A DNA stretch of 64,000 nt from Protea cynaroides (Eukaryota; Streptophyta; Magnoliopsida; Proteales; Proteaceae): positions 46,874,726 through 46,938,725 of the forward strand of contig CM053266.1 of the NCBI GenBank assembly GCA_028583415.1, written 5' to 3'. Both the position numbers and the translations under genes were made by a program. Position 1 is the first letter of the stretch, and each line of letters opens with the position of its first letter. Shown here one piece after another: positions 55,613 to 64,000 of the stretch. A model generated the notes under the pieces. It searched no databases. It was not told the DNA's origin and worked only from the letters and a program-made list of their open reading frames with translations.

Positions 55613-56994
55613 ACTGGTGGTGTACCTGCTAGTAGATCTCATGAATGCTCTTCTGGTATCTTATTGATGATCCAGTGGGTTGCAGGAGTCTATGCTTCCT
55701 GGATTCCTTCAGGTTTGTCATTCTATTAATCATTTACTGGAGAACAATTTGAGACTCCTTTCTTCCTATATTATTTGATTTGATGGTCCGTTTGCAAGAA
55801 TTCCTGGCGTACCCAATTGATGGGCCGCACCTAGATGTTCTACGGCCAAACATCCACTATATTGTGATACAATACTTCCAAAATTAAGGGAGTAAGGAAT
55901 GTTGCTACTTGACAAATTGGTTGATGTCTGGATTATGGCTGGCCTATGAATTGGTCGGGCAGGTACCATTAATGTACCACAAGGGATCGGTAATGGAAGA
56001 TTGAGATGGAAGCTTGCAGTTGATTGCAGACCCCTCATAATCTCCCGAGGATTAATTTGTGATATTCTTATCCAGACTTTTGACATCCCTATTCTGAGGC
56101 TTGACTTCTGTCCCTGTTCCATGCATGGCAGGGTCATTGATTGACTCTCTCTCTGCGCTAATCTGATGTGTACATGAATTTTTAACACAATGACACAGCC
56201 ATACTACCTTAGGCATCTCACGAAGATATTGATCTCCAAGGTGCATTCAACCCTTTTCATCACACATCTCAAGAAGTGTATTATTTCTGTACACAATTTT
56301 GTATGTATTGTTTTTTTTTTAATATTTAAATGGAAAATTATTGTGGATTGCTTGTTTCAATTTCTCTAGTTTCCCTCCCACACTGTTAAGGATGTGGGTT
56401 TCCTTTAGCAAGGACTGCTCTGAAACTATAGTGAGGCATTCTGGAGTAAGAAAACAAGTACTTTGTAGAGGACAAAGAGTATAAAAAGTTAATAATTAGT
56501 CATGCAAAGAAAGAATTTACTTCCACCTAAAACATTGGGATCAGAATTCACATAAACTGTCATAGCTTCCGTGAAAATTTCAATTTTCAGAAAGTACTTG
56601 TGCTACTGAAGGTAAAACTATTTTGATATCAAACAAAAAAGCAAATGACTCCCACAGGTCACAGCCACGTCCGGCATTCTTCATCTGACAAACAATGAAT
56701 GAATTTCGAATCCGTCCATATTTTTAGGCTTGCCATTGCATGCCTTGTTGGATGACTTTCTCTAGGATTCTTGTGCAGTACCTGTGAAGAAATTATTTGG
56801 TTGTTCTTTGAGGAGTTTTGATGCCCATCCAACCGCATTGCTCTGGTGGTCAAAGCTTCCATTGTGATGATCTGGCAGTGATCAACAGTAGGTAGTAGGT
56901 ACTCAGTACTAGGTGTTGTTGGTTTGGGGTTGACTGAGTATGGCTGGATCAGTGAAAATTGTCAGTAGGATCAAATTGAAGTTGGGTTGAGTAG
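55613..56994 (+). other. CTR1 3' UTR and intergenic spacer
   Basis: The first 100 bases after the stop end in CCTTCAG/GTTTG, so a 3' UTR intron is possible. A minus-strand frame without an ATG (55766-56188) is open for 140 codons and remains unexplained. Beyond about 56300 the sequence is AT-rich. Confidence 0.5.
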
Positions 56995-57226
56995 CAACAT
57001 GGTTTGGGTTGAGTGGGAAAAAAAATAGTTTCTTCACATAGGTTATGTTTAGCAACATGGTCTGGGTTGAGTAGGAAAAAAAATAGTTTCTTCACATAGG
57101 TTATGTTTGGATATTCAAAAAAGAAAAAAAATTTAAGTGTAGGAAAGAGATAAATATGCAAATTCATTATTGTTTCATCATTACTCTTATTTTATTATTT
57201 TTTTTTGTCGGACATCCAAACATAGC
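56995..57226. repeat. 58-bp tandem duplication leading into a small MITE
   Basis: Two 58-bp copies (56995-57052, 57053-57110) start AGCAACATGGT and end AGGTTATGTTT. The second ends with the left end of a TIR element: GGTTATGTTTGGATATTC (57101) against the inverse of GGACATCCAAACATAGC (ending 57226). So a piece containing the MITE end was duplicated. Confidence 0.75.
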
Positions 57227-57502
57227 TTTAGGGTCACGTATATAAAAAGAGGGGGAGGGGGGTTTTCACACTCTTCCCTTGGAGTTTACCATAAAGGTAA
57301 CCATTCTCAATCATCGTTGCTAATGACAACCACACCCCACACATTTAAGATGATTATGTCCGATTCATAATTACTCCCTCCTACAAGATAGATATTTGAT
57401 CTACCTTTATCTCTATTCCTAGATTCCCATTCAACCATTAAAACCCATGAGTGAAGAGAAAACTGGGTCATAAGGGAAAAAAATCATTTGTTCTTAACAT
57501 TA

Positions 57503-57507
<5 letters not shown>

Positions 57508-57551
<44 letters not shown>
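57508..57551 (+). repeat. (AAT)n microsatellite
   Basis: About 14 AAT units. Confidence 0.95.
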
Positions 57552-57650
57552 GGTAGTTATCTATGTAATAATTGAATGTGATGTTTTTGAACATTACAAA
57601 ATAAATCTAGGTCATTCATTTTTATATATTTTTTTAGTCTCAATCATTTA

Positions 57651-59999
57651 GGCTGTGTTTGGTATGATTTTTCTTTTTGTTTTTCTGACAGCTTTTTATT
57701 TTTGCAAGTGTTTGGTATGAGTTATGAACTTATTTTTATTTTCAAAAAAATCAAAACATTGCAAAACACAAAAAGAGGTTGAGACCTCTTTTTGTGTTTT
57801 GCCAAAAACGATTTTTGATAATCTTGGCGCAAAACTTAATGAACACGTGCACAAAGGGTTCAAAACTGAGGGTATTATTGATATTTTCATATGTGAAGAA
57901 ATGATCCTCCCCTCTCTTTCTCCGCTCAGCTGCTGCTTTGTTTCTTTCCCGTCTCCGACCCACTCTCCCCTGGTTCACAATCTGCATTTGGGAATCGAGA
58001 ATGTGATCCGTCCATATTTCAGTCCAACTGACTTTTAAACGAGATATGTCATCCTCCTGCAACCGTTGAAAGAAGCTCTACAAATGTATTAATATGTGGG
58101 TTCAACCTCTTGTTTGAATCAGCTATCTTCTTCCTCCATTTTCGTGAGTGCTTCTTTTCTTCATTCTAATTTTTCTTCGTGCCTTCTCCTTCGACTTTGA
58201 GTGTAAGTGAATAAAGAACACCGAAAACCAAACTTCCTCTAGATTTTTCTTCGCTGTTACTTGGGTTTCTGCAAAATGGAACGCAACGACAAGCTGCCCT
58301 TGCATCTGCTTTGCTTGTCCAAATTCTCAAGGCATCGTTGCAATGACTGGTTTGTTCTCTCTAAGGCCCCGTTTGATAACACTCCAGCTCCTTACTTCTT
58401 AGCTCCGGAGCTAATCCGGAGCAGAATGACGATTGATAAACACGGTTCAAGTTTTGACTCCAATGGAGTGAACCGCTCCAAAAATGTCTCAGTTAAAAAA
58501 ACTTACTTCTCTTGCTCCGGAGCTACTACCACTACCGACTGCCATTACCACCACCATTGGCACTGCCATCATCACCACCAACCCTCTACCGCCACCATCC
58601 CCACCACCACCCGCCACCCACAGCTGCCGTGACCACCACCACCACCACCCACCACCACTGTCGCCACCACCTACCACCGCCACCACCACCACCACCACCA
58701 CCACCCACCACCTATCACCACTGTCGGCACCGCCCACCACCCACCACCTACCACCACTGCCGCCACCAACACCAGCACCAGCACCACCCACCACCACCAG
58801 TGCCACCGCCACCGCCACCGCCACCACCCATCCCCACTGCCACCACCCACCACCCACGCCTCTACCACCACCATTGTGGCCACCACCCCCCTACCAGCAC
58901 GGCCGCCGCCACCACTACCACCACACCACCACCACTACCACCATCAAACAACATTCTGGAAGTATAGTCTTTTGATTTTAGAGCAGCGTTATCAAACAAC
59001 ATTCTACTTCAAAAATCTTGACTCTAGAGAGGAAGTAGAAAACAATTTCAGACCAGAAGTAGCTCCATGGGAGTTGGAGTGTTATCAAACGGGGCCTAAG
59101 TCTTTCTCTGCTCTCATGTATTACTCCTTGTGTGTGTGTTTTTCTCTTTGTCTTACTGTGGGGTTTTTTTTTTTTGGTAATAATATTTCAAAGTAGGAGG
59201 AAGCGTTTTTTGTGTTTTCTGCTTGTACCTAGGATGAATAAATAGTTTTAAACAGGTGGACTTAATGCATCTTGATGAGCTTTTTAGGAATAGGGTTGGT
59301 GTTTATTTGATTGTAGCAGAAATACCATTTGTGCTTTCAATGGAGGAGGAGAAGCTCGTGAAGCTGATATATGTTATTTCTTATTGATAGAATGTTAATT
59401 GCGGATCTCTTTAACATAGCCATCTACAGAACATGCATTTAGGTTCCCTTGTTTAAAATCTAACATCCTTGATCTCCCTGATCTGCTATCCCTCTTATAA
59501 ATCCCATTTCAATTTAAATTTTGAATAAATCCCCATCCCTCGAGAAGTTGACAGAGTAGAAGATGTAGAGTTATAAATAAAGGTTCTACAACCACAGCCA
59601 TCTAGATATCATGTTCTTTGATGTGCTTCTGTGACAGAGTGAGATAGACCTTCGCCACCACCGTCGTTGCTGATGTAGAAAACGACCATGATAAGGAGTC
59701 TCACCACCGTTGTTTGCTGTTGTTGCTTGCTTTTGGTATTGTGAGGATTAACTTGCTGTTTCATCAATGCTTGTTCAGTGTGGAGGATTGTAGGATGTTT
59801 CACCACCAAAATAATGCAGGCTGTTTTTCAAATAAAAATTATTTTTAGATTAAGGCATACCAAATCTATTTTTCATTCCACATTCTATTTTTATTGTAAC
59901 TACCAAACAACATTTTATTTTTTATCAAAAATGATTTTCAAAAAGATTTTTTTGATAAATAGACAAAAATCAAAAATAAAAATGATACCAAACAGAGCC
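57651..59999. mobile_element. Harbinger/Tourist-like element H2, same family as H1, with nested insertion
   Basis: Ends GGCTGTGTTTGGTATGATTT and, inverted, GGCTCTGTTTGGTATCATTT match H1. The palindrome AGAGGTTGAGACCTCTTTTT lies at 57774-57793 near the left end, so H2 is in the opposite orientation to H1. Flanks are TTA and TAA, a one-base mismatch. About 2.35 kb long, of which 58365-59096 is a later insertion. The rest has no transposase; a T-rich and CT-rich interior runs 57900-58360. Confidence 0.8.
58365..59096. mobile_element. Nested Harbinger-like element H3 with CCA-rich core (TAA TSD)
   Basis: Perfect TAA duplication (58362-58364, 59097-59099). TIRs start GGCCCCGTTTGATAACACTC on both sides. 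The centre (58540-58950) is a degenerate (CCA)n/(CCACCG)n low-complexity tract, so the long proline/threonine frames (up to 163 codons) and valine/glycine frames on the other strand are artefacts. Confidence 0.9.
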
Positions 60000-60009
60000 T
60001 AAGTGTTGG

Positions 60010-60155
60010 AAAAGTGCATGGTAATGTTTATAGTATTAGTACACATGCATAGAATACACAAGATACATGTTAATACAAAAAAAGGGTATTTAATTGAAGT
60101 AGAGCTTGAAATTTGATATATGATTAATTTTTAATCTAAACCATGTTTTCTCTTC
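60010..60155 (+). repeat. Dispersed repeat, empty-site relative of 16640-17960
   Basis: TATTTAATTGAAGTAGAGCT and TTGAAATTTGATATATGA match the flanks of the MULE-like element at 16737, with one copy of TTAATTGAA (60090-60098) and no insert. Confidence 0.8.
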
Positions 60156-60545
60156 TTTTTATTTTTTATGGTAGAAATATTTTCTCTAATTAATGGTCAG
60201 AATAGATACATTATCTGCCATGTAACAAAAATAATGTCGTGTGACGTTTGAACAAATAATTGACCCTTATGATAGTAATTAATTGGGAAAGAGTTTTATT
60301 ATTTGACTGTGTGGTTCTGCAGTAAAGGGTTTACTATTCGATTGTGGCTCTACAGTAACACGAGAATCAATAGAAATACACGCACAAGCATCCATCTAGG
60401 AGCGGATTGATCATTTCACTCCTCTTATGTTTAAGTGAAGGAAAAATATGTTGGACATGAATTTTTAACCCCAATAAATCATCTCAAAAAAATCAAAATT
60501 AAAACTTACATAGTAAGAAAACGAAAGACCAAATTTGCCCCCACC
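60156..60545. other. Intergenic spacer
   Basis: No gene or repeat recognised. It leads into the HsfA3 upstream region. Confidence 0.5.
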
Positions 60546-61104
60546 GTCGGCCCGCCCTTAAGGAAAAAAAAAAAAAAGACAAATTTTGTTGTGGGGCTGA
60601 ATGTTTGAACATCTAGAAGTTTCACTGACCTTAGCGGCTAAGACTGGCACCATGACAAGATCGATTTAAAAATATTTTGCTGACTTCAGCATTCCAGAAA
60701 TAGAAAATACCTGAAACCTCGAACTCTAGAATATCTTTCGACCAATGAGAGAGAACATAAATAAATAAATATATAAAATGCATCGTGACATGAAAATATC
60801 TGAAATCTCCCGGGCCCGCTGCCTTATTTTGCTGTCGGGCGGGAAACCTCAAATCTGCTAGTCTCAAGAACTCACAGCTTTAACCACAGAGAAGCACCCA
60901 CGAAGGTCGTCGTCTTCGTTGGAATGGTCGGCTCTGATAATCTGGTTTCTTAACTGTTATGGTGGGGGCCTCTCTTCCGCGCCAACCATCGGGAGAGATG
61001 CCAAGATCCCAACAGAACCTCTTCCACCGCCTTTCCATTTTTCGACTCTGCTAGTAAAAATATCAAACAGTTAGGCGGCGAAGCTCTAACGACACCTATA
61101 AATG
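60546..61104 (+). promoter_or_regulatory. HsfA3 upstream region: two DRE-like sites, one HSE-like site, TATA box
   Basis: GTCGGC (inverted GCCGAC, the DRE core) lies at 60546-60551 and 60927-60932. TTCCAGAA, a minimal nTTCnnGAAn heat-shock element, lies at 60692-60699 with a further AGAA two bases on. A TATA box (TATAAATG) starts at 61097, about 110 bp before the ATG. HsfA3 genes are known targets of DREB2 factors, which fits the DRE cores. Function here is inferred. Confidence 0.5.
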
Positions 61105-61208
61105 TTCACTTCACTCGACTGCTTCGTCATTTTCATATCACTTATGAGACGCCACAATCAAATTTTTTTTTTCTATTCGTCTCTGATTCCAGATTCTCAG
61201 TTGTATCA

Positions 61209-63965
61209 ATGGATCCCAAAGAGAAATCTCCGATTTCTTCATCTCCTCTTTCTTCTCCCTCTTCGATTCCACCAACACCACCATTGGAGTCGGGACTCCC
61301 TGTTACTCAACCCGTGGTCTGGCCGTCCTCGTCTTCTCCTTTGATGGATTTCGAAGACCTGCCTTCTACTAGAGCTTCGTCCTCTTTGGGCGTCGAATCA
61401 AAACGTGGCCCTTTTGGAGAAAGCTCTATTCTCGCTGGTTTGTCGTCTACATTTTCTTCTGCTTCTCCTTCCGGAGAGATTGGGGGGTTTTCTGCTGTGA
61501 AACTGTCTGCTCCTATGGAGACAGAATCTAAGGGGGTGTTCTCTGGAGGAGGTCCTACATATCTGACAGCTGATGAGAGGGAGAGAGAGTTTGTTGGGGT
61601 TCCTCAGCCCCTTGAATGCCTTCAAGGGAATCCCATTCCTCCATTCCTATCTAAAACTTACGATTTGGTTGAAGACCGGTGTCTGGATCCAATTATATCG
61701 TGGGGATCGAGCGGTGAAACTTTCGTGGTTTGGGATACTATAGAGTTTGCCAGGGTCGTCCTTCCCCAGAATTTCAAGCACAACAATTTCTCCAGTTTTG
61801 TCCGCCAGCTAAATACTTATGTGGGTATTGCTGAAACACAGCTAATTTGGGCTGGTGCTCTTTGTACGTAGTTCTTTTGTTCTTTTTTATCTGATCTGTT
61901 TGTAATTGTTTTTCATGTATTCCTTTTCTTATGTAATTTTCCCTTTCTTTTTTTAAAATTTTGTTCTGTAACCATATTTGATCAGGGTCCATATCTGTAG
62001 ATTGCTGCCGAGACCATTTCTCTAGATTCGTGAATTGTAATATAAGCCTTCTGGGAGGATTTGCTGTTGTATCTGGTTCTGTTTGTAATATACTTCATTG
62101 TATGGTGTATTATTTTTATCTTTTATTTTTTTATGATAGCCGTTGAGACCTTTTTTTTTTCTTCTGGAAAAATCGCGATTGTAACACAAGCCTTCTGGAA
62201 GGTCAAGGATTTGCTATTGTATAGTTGTCTCAATTTTAGTTTGTACATGTGGTTGGGTCATGGACGCGTACGTCACTGGAATAGATGCAGATATTCTATT
62301 GATTTTGGGGATTTCATGACAACAATATCGTTTTGCTTAGGAACTACCTTGTCTGTTTCTCAGGTTTTGAGGTTTCCGTTTTAATCATTTTGTGTCTGTT
62401 AAAATGTAAAATCTCTTATTGTGGATCATAAGAAAAGGGTACAAACCTCTCCTGTCAGCTCAAATTGGTCCTGAAATGCTCTCTTTGGAAAATATTCTTC
62501 ATAACTGCCAAAGAAAGAAAATCCTTCTTTCCTCATTGCATGGAGTGGGGAGTCTCTTTGCAGGTAGTAATTCAGGTTCTGAGAAATGTTTTCTTCTAAT
62601 GTTATCAACCTTCCCTGTTTACATGGTTTAGTTGGACTCTCAATGTTTTCTTTTGAGAATCTGGTTTTTACTTGTTTACGGATTGCCTGTGTAGGCCTTC
62701 TGACCTTCCCATTTGTGTGATCTTGGGTATTTTTGAATTGTCTTGGATCATTGGAGTTGTCTGTAATGTAAACTTGTATTGTTCCTCTTGTAGCATCCAC
62801 TCTCTTTTTCCCATTCATTTCGTATCTCTTTGATTGTCAAATCCAGGGATTTCGCAAAATTGACACTGATCGCTGGGAGTTTGCCAATGAAGAATTTGTA
62901 CGTGGTAAGAAGCATTTATTGAAGAACATCCACAGGCGCAAGTCCCCTCAATCGCAGCAGATTGGTGGCTATTCTGGGTCTTCTGTTGAAGCTGGGAAAT
63001 CTGGATTGGAAAGTGACTTAGAGAGGCTGAGGAGTGAGAAGAATCTTATGATGCAGGAAGTTGTAAAATTGCAGCAGGAGCACTGTGGAACAGCTCAGCG
63101 GTTAGCGGCAACAAAGCAGAGGCTCCAGACAGCAGAGCAGAGACAAAAGCAGATGGTCTCATTTTTGGCAAAACTGCTTCAGAATCCAGTGTTCTTGGCT
63201 CGTCTTCAGCAAAAGGCAGAACAGAAAGAGGTTGGTTCTCCTAGGGTCAGAAGGAAATTTATCAAGCAGCAACCAGGCCAGATTAAATCCGATTCACCCA
63301 TGGAAGGGCAGATAGTGAAGTACAATCCTGATTGGAGTAGCATTCCTACAACTTTGGGAACACAAGAATTAGAACCAGTTGTGGATAAGCAATATCCTGA
63401 TTATATCTTAGAAGATATGGTGGGGAAACTATGTTTCAGTGCATCAGGCTTGCAGGTTCAAATTGGAAATGTTGCTTCAACTGAAATGCAGCAAGACCTC
63501 ATTGGGCCCTCAGATCAGATGGGGGTTGGGACATTGGACTCAGGACCTATGGGCTCAGAGGGTCCCTTCATCAAAGGAAAGAATGTGGTTAGTCCCCAGC
63601 ACAAAATTAGCCCCGAGTATTATGCATCGTTCGTAGAGGATTTAGCTCGGCAAAAGGCATTTTCAGGCTATACATTCCCAGGGGACGAGAGCTTGGTGAA
63701 ACCGGAGGATATATGGAGCATGGGTTTCGATGCCAGTGGTGCTACATCTAGTTCTAGCCATGATGTCTGGGATAATCTTGTCAATTACGATGTACAAGAG
63801 TTGGGAGTGCCTGGTGGATTATCAGATCTCTGGGACCTGAGTTCACAGCAAGCAGGGGGAATTTCAGAAATTGACAAGTGGCCGGGTGATGTATCTGTTT
63901 TGGATGATTTTGACAAGCAATATGAAGAGCAAAAACCTGATCCTTCGAGGAGTACAGGGCCTTAG
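61209..63965 (+). CDS. HSFA3: Class A3 heat-shock transcription factor (HsfA3-like), complete
   Basis: HsfA3 is a nuclear activator that binds heat-shock elements and acts downstream of DREB2A in heat and drought response. Two exons: 61209-61820 and 62847-63965 (stop TAG), 576 residues. The 1026-bp intron lies at the conserved Hsf position inside the DNA-binding domain (RQLNTY/GFRKID). The DNA-binding domain covers about 141-237 (NPIPPFLSKTYDLVED, FKHNNFSSFVRQLNTY, GFRKIDTDRWEFANEEF). A class A-type HR-A/B coiled coil spans about 257-325. A basic RVRRKF motif near 335 is the likely nuclear signal. The C-terminus carries four tryptophan-centred activator motifs, typical of A3: DIWSMGF (W494), DVWDNL (W512), LSDLWDL (W533), IDKWPG (W549). 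The serine/proline-rich N-terminal extension of 140 residues before the DNA-binding domain is long. The ATG follows a plausible TATA box and leader. Confidence 0.95.
61821..62846 (+). other. HsfA3 intron with a short duplicated block
   Basis: A block ATTGTAA(T/C)A(T/C)AAGCCTTCTGG followed by GGATTTGCT(G/A)TTGTAT occurs near 62034 and 62177, about 145 bp apart. Otherwise T-rich intron sequence. Confidence 0.75.
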
Positions 63966-64000
63966 TGTTTCAAACGCTTCGGCACTTGCTGCCTTTATGG
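63966..64000 (+). other. HsfA3 3' UTR, cut by the window edge
   Basis: 35 bases after the stop codon; nothing further can be said. Confidence 0.8.

Noticed and set aside
58484..58975. Proline/threonine-rich open frames up to 163 codons
   Set aside because: They lie in a (CCA)n low-complexity tract inside a Harbinger-like element; all frames are open on both strands, so openness is no evidence of coding.

Overview
The window is nuclear DNA from a flowering plant. Intron-rich genes carry plant-specific protein families (a DEMETER/ROS1 DNA glycosylase, a CTR1-type Raf-like kinase and a class A3 heat-shock factor). Between and inside them lies AT-rich sequence full of MITEs, LTR retrotransposons, LINE ends and a nuclear copy of plastid rRNA. 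Introns of up to 10 kb and the heavy transposon load suggest a medium or large genome, perhaps a woody lineage; the species cannot be read from this sequence. There is no operon, CRISPR array or other prokaryotic feature.

Layout. 1-2587 (+): last eight visible exons of a DML (DEMETER/ROS1-like) 5-methylcytosine DNA glycosylase, open at the left edge. About 3.3-4.05 kb (-): a possible small transcription unit with a TATA box and a plausible intron, but no recognisable protein. 4.5-20 kb: a transposon-rich tract holding a TIR element with nested MITEs, an L1-type LINE end, a decayed tandem array of about 0.5-kb units, a gutted Ty3/gypsy element, a TRIM with three LTRs and a MULE-like element with a perfect 9-bp target duplication. 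20.05 kb (+): a small broken gene fragment. 21472-22584 (-): an intact single-exon gene for a 370-residue, probably nuclear protein with an EAR-like motif and no recognised family. 23-33.5 kb: intergenic sequence with foldback elements and hAT elements.

33883-55612 (+): a complete CTR1-like MAPKKK in 15 coding exons (845 residues predicted). CTR1 is the negative regulator of ethylene signalling. Its introns hold a plastid 23S rRNA insertion, an RTE LINE with a 17-bp target duplication, an antisense Copia remnant, a purine-permease pseudogene split by a hAT MITE, and a Harbinger-like element. 55.6-61.2 kb: intergenic sequence with nested Harbinger-like elements. 61209-63965 (+): a complete two-exon HsfA3-like heat-shock factor with DRE-like and HSE-like sites upstream.

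The four main genes act in separate pathways (DNA demethylation, an unknown nuclear role, ethylene signalling, heat and drought response) and show no sign of working as one system. I found no convincing new biological system. The most informative novelty is transposon biology: a six-copy foldback family with 9-10 bp target duplications, one copy sitting exactly at a retrotransposon polypurine-tract/LTR junction, and a MULE-like insertion whose empty related site lies 43 kb away in the same window.
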